Shown: positions 21,432-32,966, counted from the first letter of the stretch. The stretch is 64,000 nt of DNA from Odontocerum albicorne (GCA_949825065.1 OX463856.1:13081238-13145237); one strand, 5' to 3'. Notes: generated by a model from the sequence alone, not told the origin. Made by a program: numbers and translations.

Positions 21432-24400
21432 GATATTAATAAAATCAAATCACACACAAAAAGAAATTACAATAATATTATACAATCTGGCAATACAATT
21501 AACAAAATATTAAACAGCAAGGTCAACTAACAATCAAATGTTGACCAAGAGGGAAACAAATCAGTTAAGCCATTCTCTCATTACAATATTCTGAGAAATG
21601 GACACAGCTTAGCCAAAAATAATAAAACAAATCTGCAGTCTTCTCCCAAAGGCCGCCTTTAGTGGGTTCACTGCAGGTCACGGGCCAACCTATGAACCAG
21701 CTGATCTTCAAAGGTGATTCCTGAAATTCTCCCCTTTCAATGTGGATTCCGTCCAACCAACCACCCACATGGCTCAACACAAAATTACAACCCCACTACC
21801 CTTGATACACCAAAGACAATACTTTACAACACAATCCTTTCTTCGCCCTTCCCTATACTGCACAGTCGGGAACTGATAAATTTTAAAGCGGCCCCATATC
21901 ACGGGCGCTTTCCACAATACGACCGCCCCTGGCTTACAGCACAAGGCGGTCCAAACTTCCGGCCACTTCCGGGCGAAATGACAACAACAATGATAACAAT
22001 AAATTTCGCAAGCCAATATTATCATTTTTAAATCTCAAGAGGTTCACACAGAACCTTACACGTTGAGTTTCAAATATCCTATAGTTCACACAGAACTTAA
22101 CTAGGGTTTATATCTCCTTAAGTTCACACCGAACTTTACACATATCTAAGGTTTCCTCAGACTCCAAGGTCTGGACAACCGTTGCAGCAACAATTCCCCA
22201 CCACATAGAATGGTAACTGTATAAATGGACCCTTAGTCCACTAAAAAAAAAAAACACAAAACATAATACAAAATTGGCGAGTAGCCCCGGCTGAAAGCAG
22301 GACGCGTCTACGGACCCCCAGAACAGAGCCAAGAATCACGTGATACCACATACACAACTATGGTCATCTAGGATCCGGGCGACAGACACGCGACCCTCAC
22401 GAACCGAAGCCACCTTAGCCCGAAACATGAACATGACAGAACACATCTGTATTCGCAATTGCTAATATGGGTTCATGAAGCCCGTGATGGAGACACACAG
22501 CAATCCATCCCAGATGTATTCTCAGGCCATCCTCAAAACCTTTATCGGTTGGGAGGCTAGCTTCTCCCAACCCGGACTCTTAAGGCTGCCCAGGGCCTCT
22601 CGGTTATTCACACCGAGCCAAAGTAAGGAGACAATAATAAACAACAAAGACAGGGAATTCAATTTACCGAGCGAGACCCACCATACGTCCGACCACAAGG
22701 GCACGGGTTCGTTTCGAGATTTCACTATCCAAGAAACGCAGCCCCCAGTCATAACGCATGCTGCCAACGCTACAGTAACCAGAGCTCTTATCCCAAAACT
22801 CAAACAGAGCAAACAATACAACGGTAATCATCGTAACAGTTACATAAAATCAGTACAAGTTCAAAACAGAACAAAAATAGAACGGCAATTACCGTAACAG
22901 TTACATAAATTCTGTCAAAGTTCATTCGAGAACGCATCATACTCTTATCCTTATTCCTCCCAGCGGCACCACTACGACCTCCGCATTACCCATAAACCTT
23001 TCATTGCGCTGCCTCACAGACTTACTTGCGACCCCGTACTCGGTGAGTGCTTTGACAGAACAAAATATATTATAATATTTTACACAACAACAAAAAAAAA
23101 TTAATTATTTTTATTTCAAATTATATACTCCACTCAACAGGAGCCAATTCGTCAACAAGATGACTTACTTCAATACTATAGCCCTTCAACACCGTGGAAT
23201 GCTACGCTTCCCCAACAAGAAAACTCCGAACACATCAATGGCTATTATCATCATGGAACCCCGTCCAAAAACTAACATTTACTGCGTGCAACTATCCGAA
23301 ACGGATATTCCACTGTACCATCTGTACAACCTTTTCCAAAATTCAACTCGGTGGAAAGCAACACCTACTCCATAGCACTACTGAACAATTCTACTGCTAT
23401 TAAACTTACGGACCACTGTCCAGCGATAGCATTAGCGCAAAGCAATTATCCACGATGGATACTCTACTGAATCCTCAGTACAATCTTTGGAACGCTACTC
23501 CTGGGGGAAGGGTACACCCCTCCGTTAAGAAGTTCGGAATACCTCACGAATTCTTACCAGATAAGACAACAATTAGGAAGACAATCCTACCCCAAAACGA
23601 AATTCGGAAGACTTCCAAGAATGTCTTCACTTAATGCCCTAATCTACGGAGTCAATAATTCCAATAGGGAATCTAATGAGAAAGTAACAATTACCACTAA
23701 TTAAACCACAACAGCTGTCAGGTAACCCATACCTGAGCTCGCATTACACAAGAGCAATTTGATCCTGAACGTAATACGTGTACCTTCTACAAACGGTACT
23801 AATCATCTATGTATTACATGAATTCTTACTTCAGAAGGACCTAAGTCCTTCGTTGAGATACATATAATCCTACTCTAGGCTCTCAGCATTCCGCCACTCG
23901 TGGTCTAGGCTCAGGTTCATTGAACGCCAGGTATTCTTTGGTGAAGTCACCGGGTTGAACACCAGCCCATACATAAAACATATGGAAATGAATCCATACG
24001 AGATTGCCCACGGCCAGCTCACCTATTCATTCACCCTTGTGCAATAATAAATTCGCACCGGTGACGTCACTTGACATACTAAACTGTCATTCACCAAGGA
24101 ACCCGACAGTGTATACCCTCAAGGTATATAACAAAATATTTAATTTAATTATTTTAAGAACCATTTTCCCAACCATGAATGACTCCCAATTAGGCGCTGA
24201 CGAACCCATCACTACACTGTCAACTATCAGCTCATCTATAATCCACCCGGGCACAGAAGCTGTGCTCAGGACCGGACCCATCTTATATGTTCGCGTCCTT
24301 ATCGTGTGACGACGGACTCACCGCATAAGGTCTATTCTAAGCTATACTGTATTCAATAGTCAATTTATAGTATATATGCAACTACTAAACTTCTACCGTC

Positions 24401-24539
24401 TTCTTATAAGAGAATAACCCCTGTATTCCTTCCTTCTTACAAGACAAGAATGATACATTTAATAATTTGACTCCAGGTCACGCTTTCTAGTTCCAACCGA
24501 GTTCCAACCGTGTTCCCAACTCCGTTTCTGGTAAAACGA
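21432..24539 (-). other. non-coding interior of the LTR element
   Basis: About 3.1 kb where a pol gene would be expected. Frames on both strands are short (the longest is 140 codons on the plus strand at 22475-22897, with no known domain). Small degenerate repeats are visible: ttcacacagaac three times at 22041-22140, and gtaacagttacataaa twice at 22835-22910. I see no YxDD or integrase-like motif. Heavily mutated coding sequence cannot be excluded by eye. Confidence 0.5.
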
Positions 24540-25150
24540 CCAGAAATTTTTTTTTTAATCTCCCAGCTATCATCTAGCCACGCTTTCCAGTCTACAATGA
24601 GAGAATACACTATTAACTCTCCTGTTACTACAACGACAGCGAGTGCTACACTCGACCTCATGTCACCTGACCACGTTCTCTAATTTCAAAAGAGATAACA
24701 CAAACTAACTCGTTCGTTATTAAAACAAAAAAAGAGTGCTATAATCGAACTCTGGTCTCCTGGCCACGTTCTCTAATTTCAAAAAAGGATAACACAAACT
24801 AACGATTTCTTTGTTACGCCGACAAAGAGTTCCATTCTCGAGTAGGGGTCACCCGACCACGCTCTTTAGTTTTCTAATGAGAGAATACTCAACTACGATC
24901 TCCCTATTACGACGAGAAGCAGTTCTATACTCGACTACTGGTCACTCGACCACGCTCTTTAGCTTCTAAAGAGAAAATACACAAATAACTCTATCGTTAT
25001 TGGAACAACAAAGAGGCTATACTCTATTTAACACTTGGCCATGCTCCTCTTATGTGCTTCGACTACGAGAATCCGGACTAATTCTCTCTTGGCTTTATGA
25101 CATGGAGTGCTATACTCGTCTGTCGGTCACCCGATCGCGAGACTATCATT
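24540..25150. repeat. degenerate ~93-bp tandem repeat inside the LTR element, about 7 copies
   Basis: A phrase like gaccacgctctttag then taaagagaaaatacac then gagtgctatactcgac recurs, with the ccacg landmark near 24577, 24671, 24773, 24857, 24950, 25039 (as ccatg) and 25133. Spacing varies from about 84 to 102. Copies differ from each other far more than the two LTRs do, so the array predates this insertion. Confidence 0.7.
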
Positions 25151-26410
25151 GGTCAACCTTTGCAATGTCCTTCACGTGATATCTCCCTACCACTTTCCCA
25201 CTAAGCTCCGCAGCTCGTAAACCGAATTGGAGATTTTCTTGCTAACTATACTCTTTATAAATCTCGGTGCCAGCTTGGCGCTGAAGTAACGACCTGCATT
25301 TGACTGTTTAAAGGACTTCCTCCATACCACCTGTCCAACGGACAGACGTCTCTATTGACTAAATGACAATCACTACCCTTTTTAACCTTAATTCTGAGAA
25401 GGTTAATGCTGCATCTCACAAGAATTTTGGCAAGTTGAAGGAAGTCTATTTACTTCTACCTCAAGGACATATAAGCCATCTCCTTTGTACCCAAAGCACC
25501 GATACAAAACAAAAGAATCTATTTAAAACGAAATTCCTTTCGAATTTCTAAACCAAGCGGGCTATACAGATGCATTGACAGAAACAAAGGAATCATCCTT
25601 AAACCCTATTCCTACCGAAACCCATAAACCACCTTGTTAACAATCATATTGATACAAAAAAAGAATTTAACCAACCGAAATTCAATTCAGACCAAATAAC
25701 AAACCTCTCTATCAAAAGACATTGATACGAGAACAAATGAATTTATCTAAACGTAATTCCATTCAGTGTTTAAAAACAGCGCATGTAAGAAAACTCAGCA
25801 TCGACTGGCTGACTATCAATAAAATACAACAGCCCTTTCTAACAATCCCTCTGTCAATAAGGACAGCCAATATCACCGAACGACATCAATTATGACGCAA
25901 TACTTTCTACACAAACTCGCCATAACAACAGTAGCTCCGCGTAATAATTTGCAATATCCTATTACAAGAACCCTTCTAGAACTCAATCCCAGTTCTCTCT
26001 ATTCCAACATATTGTTTAATAACAGCCACTGCTATCAAGAAAAGAAAAAAAAATATAACTATGACGCAATACTATTCACATCTAGAGCCTTCTTCAAGTT
26101 CCCACTCTTTTTCTTTTTCACAATATTTACTGCCTGACCTGCTACACCGTTATCAAAATAAACTATCCATAATTACGACGCAATTCCTCCGTTTGCCTTT
26201 GACTTTGAAAATTACCAAACCGAACACAGCGATTTTAACTATTAATTAGTCCTAAACAAAATCCGTAAACCGGATCACTAGCGCGATTGAAACATTATTT
26301 ACGGAAGTTACCTTCTTTCAAGGTGAGATTGATCTCAATTAACCAGGAACCAATTCTTGTTCAACTGGAATATTCTACGATTTCAAAACACTAATTATCG
26401 TCATTCAATT
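25151..26410. other. non-coding LTR-element interior with weak repeats
   Basis: Phrases such as cattgatacaaaaacaaa and accgaaattc recur every 80-110 bases between 25480 and 25760, suggesting another degraded tandem array. Otherwise I recognise nothing. Confidence 0.45.
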
Positions 26411-26620
26411 GACCACGCACTTCTTTTCTTGAAAACAGGGGAGCAGAATGAAGAGATCTTCCCTCGGCCTTAATTGGATATATTGCAACAATAAAACAAT
26501 AGGACAAAAAGCCCAACCGAAGCAAATCAAGACCTTACTAACAAAACAACAATTCTAACTCGATCGTTTTGTTAAACAAACAAGGTTTCTCTAAACAACG
26601 TAGTTCAAATTTACAAACAA
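26411..26620 (-). pseudogene. second leader-gag copy with most of gag deleted
   Basis: On the minus strand this block first matches the region just upstream of gag (27715-27850: tttgtttaacaaaac, tgttagta, gggc). It then runs from gcaatatatcc, corresponding to gcaatggatcc at the gag start, directly into sequence matching the gag 3' end (cgagggaagatctc, tctgctcccctgtttt; compare 26855-26905). Roughly 0.8 kb of gag is missing between. The two copies differ at many positions, so the duplication is older than the insertion. Confidence 0.65.
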
Positions 26621-26834
26621 CTATAGACCAAAATGTAATTCAATCTCTATAAACAACTATATCGTTTATAGATCCATTACTGAAAGAAACTATTCAATGC
26701 ATGATTCGGCCATTGAACCAAGATCGAAACCAAAAATAACTTGCTCCAACGGAATCTTTTTAAGTAAAAGAGGAATCTAACTTAAGCGAAACTTCCACTT
26801 CTTTGTAATATTAAACCGTTGAAATTCTCCATAT

Positions 26835-27719
26835 TTAGACAAACCGAGCACCCATTCTTGAGAACAGGGGGGCAGAACGAGGGGACCTTCCCTCGTCCCT
26901 ATTCATTAGGTCGAAGGCCAGGCACAATTTTTCCAACTGGTCAACCGAAGACGGTTGCGAGCTGACAAGGACTGAACAGTACCTATGATGTAGGCCGCGT
27001 CTAAATACCTGTAATAAATCCTTGTCAGTGAGAGGCGGTTCCAAAGACTGATTCAAGTTCTGGATTCTCCAAACAAAATCTGTAGATGATTCGCCCGGCT
27101 TTTGTATGGAGGCCCAAATATCCCTCCTGCGCTGAGTCATAAAGTCTTCCGACTCATACTTTTCTAAGAAAAGTTTCGTTACTGTGTTCCAATCTTTAAA
27201 TATCTTAACCTTACTCCTAAAGAAGGTTAATGCTCCCTTACGTAAAAACTCTGGTAAGACCGCCGGAAGCGCGTTTAGGTGAACACCTCTGGCACAAGCC
27301 AATTCTTCCATTCGTGACAAGAATTCCCTTACACAACCCGTTCCGGTATATGGATCAATTGGCCAACACGAGAAGTTTATATTCCATTGTGGCGACGGAA
27401 GTGGAACATGAGAACGGGAAATCCCAACCTCAGTATACGGAGATGAATTTGTCAAAGGCATCGGTGCCAGAGCTCCCGAAGCGGTATCCCCATTATCCGC
27501 CCTCTCAAATAACTCCGGAGCTTTACAAAGGTTTAAATATGGTCGAGTTCTAGGGGGTAAGGCCACCTCCCTCGATGATGATGGAGCGAGACCTCTATTG
27601 TATAGACTGGCCTGTCGACGCAATTCGTAAAAATTATTACTGGGGAAGAGTCCGCGCTCAAGTAATTCCCCAATCAATCTAGCCTTGGTCGACTTCATTA
27701 CGTCCCTAATTGGATCCAT
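26835..27719 (-). CDS. Gag-like protein of the LTR retrotransposon
   Basis: 294 residues if started at the ATG at 27717-27719 (MDPIRDVMKSTKARLIGELL); upstream in-frame codons are only TTG. A middle block resembles the Ty3/gypsy retrotransposon Gag capsid domain: FLRKGALTFFRSKVKIFKDW, TKLFLEKYESEDF, QKPGESSTDFVWRIQNLNQS and DLLQVFRRGL. It would form the particle shell that packages the element RNA. No CCHC zinc knuckle is visible before the stop (TAA at 26835-26837), so RNA binding must use other residues or the protein is shortened. The frame is intact, unlike nearly every other coding stretch in the window. No pol frame follows. Confidence 0.8.
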   Translation of the reverse strand: MDPIRDVMKSTKARLIGELLERGLFPSNNFYELRRQASLYNRGLAPSSSREVALPPRTRPYLNLCKAPELFERADNGDTASGALAPMPLTNSSPYTEVGISRSHVPLPSPQWNINFSCWPIDPYTGTGCVREFLSRMEELACARGVHLNALPAVLPEFLRKGALTFFRSKVKIFKDWNTVTKLFLEKYESEDFMTQRRRDIWASIQKPGESSTDFVWRIQNLNQSLEPPLTDKDLLQVFRRGLHHRYCSVLVSSQPSSVDQLEKLCLAFDLMNRDEGRSPRSAPLFSRMGARFV

Positions 27720-28240
27720 TGCCAACAACAAAAAAAATTAAAACAATAAACAAGGCCCAAAAAGAAGAAAAAAAAACGCGATATCAGACCCCACTAACAA
27801 AAACAACACTTCTAATTCAAACGATATGTTAAACAAACAAAGACTTCTCTCTGAAGCGTGGTACAAATTTCTGAACACCCTAACTTTTAAATCGAGTTTA
27901 ATAAGGAACACACAACTCTTTACAATGAAATATTTAGAGAAAGTTAACTAAGATCTAATCTTTTTCTTCCTTCGATTAACTAAAAATCTATTCACGATTC
28001 GTTAATAAACAACTTTAAAACAGTTTAACCAAAATGAAGCCCGTATACACGCGAGAACAAAAAAAAAATGGCCAGTAAAAACAAATGCTGCAGACACGTG
28101 GATCAAATTTCCAAACACACAAAAAAAATACATATAAAACACTTTCCTGAAAATAAATTGTTACTTAAAACACACAAAACAAATTATAAATAAAAACCTT
28201 GTCCAACGAGAGATCAGAAATACCAGAGTAAAATACGCCG
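27720..28240 (-). other. 5' leader of the LTR element
   Basis: About 520 bases between the primer-binding site and gag. AT-rich with no frame on the sense strand. A presumed packaging region would lie here, but nothing in the sequence marks it. Confidence 0.5.
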
Positions 28241-28255
28241 CACGTTCGGGCGTCA
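28241..28255 (-). promoter_or_regulatory. candidate tRNA primer-binding site
   Basis: On the minus strand TGACGCCCGAACGTG starts 3 bases after the 5' LTR. Its core differs from TGGCGCCCGAAC, the classic complement of a tRNA-Lys 3' end, at one position. It would prime minus-strand DNA synthesis. The A in place of the second G is unusual and may be a mutation. Confidence 0.55.
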
Positions 28256-28258
28256 ATA

Positions 28259-29503
28259 TGTCACACCTCTTTCCTATTTAAAAACAAAATTAGGTTGTAC
28301 ACATTTCAATACATAAATTAGTTATAAAACATTACCATCAAATGAGGGGTGACACTCCCGTTCAGGTCAGCCGGTTTCTTAAAGAGGCAGGAACTCTTTG
28401 GCTCTCAGGGGTTTCTTGGGTTCCTCTGACTCTGAATAACTCTCTCTCAACTCTCGCAGGGACAGACGACACAATTAAAAAAGTATAATTTGGAATGAAA
28501 CAGTTTATTATATTGTAAAAAAAAAGAAAAAAAAGAAAAAAATATATAAAAAAAACTTGACGAATGTCAAGAAAAAAAAGTTTAAAATTGGCAAGAAAGA
28601 ATGTGTTGTATTTAGCAAGGGAGATTTCAATAACAATTTGAAATTACTTTACTCGGTGGGTTTTTAGCGTGGCGACGAAATCCAGCATTAAAATTAAAAG
28701 GAATAATATTCACCCGTAATTAAAGATGGCGTCCTGGGCTTCTGCGATACACGAAGAAAAACTAGTCAGGCTGTCCTCGGTACAAACACTATTTCTGGAC
28801 AGACGTCCTGACCGTGTCTTATCTGAAGGCACAAGCAAGCTCCTCGTGGAAGTTCGGGCCTTTTATAGGCACTTGCGAGAAAGAGAGGCTACACGTACTC
28901 ATTCTCACTTAAAATAATAGTTTCGATAGTAACGTCATAGATATGATACTTTACTTTTAAAAGACAATTGAGATCGGTGTCTCTTACAATTCATCAAAAG
29001 GGTATATCGTCTAGACAGAATTTATTGCTTCCTTGAGCACTGGATTTTTATGACCCTGCTTTTGTCTTCTCAGTCGTTTACCGATGGCCTTACAATTTCC
29101 ATCTTTACAAAACAGAATTGAATTTATTTTAAACCCTTTTCCTAAACAAACAATGACCATGGAATTCTTTACAATCCGAATGTAGTTTAACAACCCGAGC
29201 CGACCACCTAAGTTGGCGGTGCACTATTTCATTTGTATCACCAAAACAAAATTTAATTTATTATAGGCCCCTTTTCCTAAACAAACAATAACCATGGGAT
29301 TCTTTACAATCCAGGATATAATCTTGTACTCCAAAGCGGTGAGCACTTAAGATAACCTTTTTTTCTATTGACTTAATCTTAGCGACAGTATTAGAAATAT
29401 ACTAAATTATTTTGTTTCGAGAAACATGTTTCAGGAGCATGAAATGTTGCGAATTTAGTATTGGGGATGTGAACTATGTAATTTATCAAATACAGTCCTG
29501 ACA
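28259..29503 (-). repeat. 5' LTR (by element orientation)
   Basis: 1245 bp and nearly identical to 19734-20978. Differences I counted by eye include g/c in gggtttgttggg, two changes in gacaggcgac...aaacaag, g/a in cagcattgaaa, aa/ac near the gatatgata string, a/g in caaaattg, t/a in gtagttttac and t/g in ctatttact. Sense-strand TATA box CTATAAAAGG is at 28859-28869 and AATAAA at 28504-28509. These give U3-R-U5 boundaries downstream of about 28840. Confidence 0.9.
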
Positions 29504-29618
29504 CCATACTTTGACACTTTTGGATTTGAGTAATCAAATGGTCCGAAGATGAACCAATGTACTCGTAAAGCTGAGCGTAAATGAAAAATTTTAACTCAAT
29601 TTTCATCGCAGTGTCTTA

Positions 29619-29852
29619 GGCTAAGGTCAAATGGTCGCGCGTGAACGCGCGCTGCACAAATCGCAGGGATACGCGATCAAAAGATTCAAAATGCTCATAC
29701 ATAATTGTTTATACGTTCACTCGACTTCGCACGTCATTTCGTCACGCAACCATATAAACAACTGTACATATATGAGCATTATGAATCTTTTTACGCGCGT
29801 ATTCCAGTGATTTGTTCAACACGCGTTCACGCGCGACCATCTGAACTTAGCC
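29619..29852. mobile_element. PIF/Harbinger-like MITE (234 bp)
   Basis: Flanked by TTA at 29616-29618 and 29853-29855. Ends are long inverted repeats starting GGCTAAGGTCAAATGGTCGC on the left and GGCTAAGTTCAGATGGTCGC on the right strand, continuing with cgcgtgaacgcg. Most of the element can fold back on itself (acataattgtttata mirrors tataaacaactgta). The 3-bp TTA duplication and GG-start fit PIF/Harbinger. Non-coding. Confidence 0.8.
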
Positions 29853-29855
29853 TTA

Positions 29856-30139
29856 AAATGTGATCTAGGTTGTCACAAAAATTCCAACAGGGCGAAGTGA
29901 CAAGGTTGACGTTAAAGAGTTGGCCAAAGCTCTCATGGCCAGAAATAAATGTTACAGTCTCAGAACCGAGGTGTTCCATGTTGCAATAAAGAAATTTTAG
30001 GAATGTATTGCGAAACTGAGGGATAGACTGCATTTTCGGTTGCAATATTTCATACAATTTTCATTTTCGTCGATTAAAAGTCTCATTAATTTTGGCCACA
30101 TTATATTTTCTTATAAATATTGTCTTATTTATTATTATT
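29856..30139. other. unassigned spacer
   Basis: A 76-codon minus frame (29827-30057) overlaps the MITE edge and has no known domain. Confidence 0.4.
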
Positions 30140-30300
30140 TCCAGATGGCAATCGCTTCCAACCAGGACAAAGTAAATAAATTAAGCTAGACGGTCGAAAA
30201 GAAATGCTCCAATAATAATTCACCTGTACAAAATTCGTGAACAATACACATATGTTACTACAAATAAAAATGAAATGTCATCAATCATAGGAAAAGAAAG
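30140..30300 (-). repeat. Rep-Z tail, degraded, minus strand
   Basis: Contains ccagatggcaatcgcttcca then accaggacaaagtaaat, the complement of the Rep-Z tail (atttacttttgtctggttgg, gattgcc). The distal part (gaaatgtcatcaatcat) matches the complement of the gatgatatctcact block. Heavily mutated. Confidence 0.45.
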
Positions 30301-31424
30301 GGATGGCAAGGAGGAAAGAAAATCAGAAATAAATTACGTTATATTACTCACTGAAAGTACTTAAGCTAAAGTTACCTGGATTTTTCTTTTGATTTTTATA
30401 CTTCACCTAAAGATATATTGTGTTCCATTGAGAAATGAAGAAAACGGAGGAGGCTGCACGATATGAGTAACATCCAATCTATTATAAAAAGCTAGAGATA
30501 AATTCCAATGATTTCCACGAATGCATCCACGATTGCATCTTATACTCGTATTAAGTTCTCGGAAAGGTATTCGTTTTCAATAAGCAATACAGCTTATATA
30601 TTTAAATAAAATTAAAATAAGGAACCAATTTAACTGTTGTGATTTTTTTTTCTTTCCATGTAAAACAGGCACCGAAATCTGGATCGATGTAGGTGATGAG
30701 CATCTTCCCATCCCATCCAGAATAAATAATTACATTTTTTCGGTTCAGACTCGTATTATCAATGATAAATGATCGTATCACATAAATAGTCTTCAAAGTG
30801 GTGACAGAGTAAGACTTTCACTGGCAAGACCAAAATTATTATATGTGAATTGTTGGTTCAGACTCATTAAAAAGTACCAACTTTTGTACAAATACTTTCT
30901 CTTGATATTTAATATGAAAGGGCTGTTCTCATAGACACACTAGATACACCAGGACCGTCTCGCACACCCAAGTGGCGGCAAAACAAATAGAACTCACACA
31001 AGTAAAGTCATCAAAAGGGGTTCTAAGAAGGCTCACCACATCGCTTATCACCATAGATATCACAGGTAGAATGGGATTACAATATAAATACCTGATGGTT
31101 GAGTCAATCTCAGCTCACATCCAGAACACAGCTTTATTATTATTTAAACATTTAATGTTCTACTTGCGCAACGCATGATGTCATGACTACCAGCAACCGC
31201 TATGGCCTTTACAGACCGGCAGGATCTCAAAAGCCTGGATGAAGCCGGATAACGAAGGCCGATCGGCGCTTTAGTAGAAAGGCACGGTCCAGGAGCCTAC
31301 TCCACAACAGACCGCGTTCGAGCGAGAAATTAGAACCAAAGGTGGCTCGACGTAGCCAGTGACGCTAGTAATTCTTCAGTTACTAAATTCTCGGAATTAA
31401 GCTGTTGTCCATGACGCATCTTTG
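30301..31424. other. unassigned region
   Basis: No gene or repeat identified. A GC-richer patch begins at about 31190 (gaccggcaggatctc, cgatcggcgctttag) and may belong to the LINE remnant that follows. Confidence 0.35.
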
Positions 31425-31675
31425 GCGTATCATGGAATAGCCAGCACAGCAAAGAATGGAAACCATTTCCATGATACTGAAATACCTTCAGATATCATCA
31501 CGCCCACATACCGACTAGGATTAATCACAATTCTGGACATTAGTATAATGGTCAGAACGACGCACAATTTCCCTTCAACTTTGGGGACAGCTAGTAACAC
31601 GGTCTATCTCGTTGGCTAATTGGTGGACGATTGGCGAGCTTGTTTCCGTTTTGGAAGAGTGTTTCGGAAAAAGCA
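31425..31675 (+). pseudogene. possible Jockey-type endonuclease fragment
   Basis: Plus strand reads PSDIITPTYRLGLITILDIS then NFPSTLGTASNTVYLV and, past a stop, a DDWRACF-like stretch. This order resembles the C-terminal end of Jockey-type LINE endonucleases ('TP/TR...LDI', 'LP...LG', 'TDW..F'). There is no RT downstream. The call rests on weak motifs. Confidence 0.35.
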
Positions 31676-31849
31676 AACGCGGACGTGATGAGAACAGATC
31701 AAACTTCTCGATCTTTCCACGATACTAACACTAAAGCGCCAATTCCGAAAATCTCCATCGTGTCTAGCAAATGCTAGGCGGGAACTGCACTAAATTCAAA
31801 TACAATGCTCATACATTTATGACGTGAGGGCATTATTTTGTAAAACCAA

Positions 31850-32265
31850 AATTAAACCCTCACACTATACAGAAAAAACATTGTAAGACAGAATAAGAAA
31901 TTAGGACTTTAGTAAGGAATGTGGATCAAAGGAAGATGCGGTACAGATGACGAAAATACCATTTATAAGATTAGACCATGTAGAATGAATGAACGGTAAA
32001 ATATTCACAAAATAAATCTTGTATTTATTCGAGTAGCATAAAATATACTGAAAGTATGGGAAAGCTTAGAAAATGTAGCATGACCAATTTAATGAAATTT
32101 GGAAAAAGAGAGGAGTGAAAAGCTTTTGCAATAAGATAGTACGCATTACAAAGTGTATCGGCGTGGCAGAAGCGAAATGTGTATGCTAGGATGGAATGAA
32201 GTGGAGTTCACTTTATTCTATCGTGGTACCTATTTATTACGAGTATAAGCTACCCCAACAGGGAC
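31850..32265 (+). pseudogene. LINE-A 3' remnant, plus strand
   Basis: Degraded LINE-A order: agacagaataagaaattagg, agaccatgtagaatgaatgaacgg (HVE.MNER), aagtatgggaaagctta, ggcgtggcagaagcgaa. No frame survives. Confidence 0.4.
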
Positions 32266-32896
32266 ATACTGTGATAATTAATCTTGTTTTCTATCGCAAT
32301 ATTCCATTCAATATTTCTCGTAACTCTTTAACTATCAGAAAAAAATCTCCAAATATTTGCTTAATTTAATCAGATTTTAAAAACTGAACCAAGTTTTTAC
32401 ACAAAACACTAGTTGATACAGTATAACAAAATTCTATAATCCATTAAATTAATCAAGTTTGATTTTAGTTATGCGGTCAATTAGCATAATTCATCCATAT
32501 GTCTTGAAATATTTCCATCCATCACTGGTTTATTGCGCATTAACATTTAAAATATTCATGTTTCCACTTGAACTAAGTAAATAATTCAGTTAAAATAATA
32601 AATTAACAATACAACGGTTGAATATTCACCACTCAGACGGGCTCGGAATAACTAATTAATGGAACAAATAATACTAAGTTATACTATGAACTGGAAACTC
32701 AATAGTTAACTCACCAAGTATTCGAAAACAACTTAACTTATTTCGATACAAACTTATAACTTACAAGTGATAACGGTGACAACTAATTAAACAGAACTGT
32801 ATATAACTATTTAAAAGAATAAATAAAAATGTTTTTTATTTCAATTATTATTCATAAATATTTCAGCTATAACCGTTTTGATTATTACAGTATTCG
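32266..32896. other. AT-rich spacer
   Basis: About 75 percent A+T by eye, with no features I can name. Confidence 0.4.
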
Positions 32897-32966
32897 ATTT
32901 ATAATAAATCGCCTGTATGAAACCTACAATTTAACGTAGGTTTCATACAGGCGACTTATTATAAAT
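32897..32966. repeat. 31-bp-arm hairpin
   Basis: Left arm 32897-32927 and right arm 32936-32966 are reverse complements except for one base, with an 8-base loop (aatttaac). The inner part reads cctgtatgaaacctac / gtaggtttcatacagg. The outer string gcgacttatta reappears as acgacttatta at 33270, so the arm may derive from a dispersed sequence. It could be a tiny foldback element or a pre-miRNA-like locus. Confidence 0.75.

Larger units (their letters stand above)
19734..29503 (-). mobile_element. 9.77-kb LTR retrotransposon encoding only Gag (TR-GAG-like)
   Basis: Two direct repeats of exactly 1245 bp (19734-20978 and 28259-29503) start TG and end CA and differ at about 8 positions by eye. On the minus strand a primer-binding site follows the 5' LTR and a purine tract precedes the 3' LTR. 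The only credible protein is a Gag at 26835-27719. I found no protease, RT, RNase H or integrase motif in about 5.8 kb downstream of gag. The interior instead has several families of degenerate tandem repeats. The flanks (ctat and ccat) give no exact TSD. It is probably non-autonomous and young; the Gag domain is closest to Ty3/gypsy-type elements. Confidence 0.85.

Noticed and set aside
21774..22821. Minus-strand hydrophobic frames as an envelope-like gene of the LTR element
   Set aside because: Frames are short and broken, with no signal peptide plus fusion or transmembrane layout that can be defended.
22475..22897. 140-codon plus-strand frame as a host gene or accessory protein
   Set aside because: It lies antisense within the LTR element, has no domain I recognise and overlaps a minus frame of similar size.
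19729..29508. Clean 4-5 bp target duplication for the LTR element
   Set aside because: Flanks are actat and ccata; at best ctat against ccat with one mismatch.
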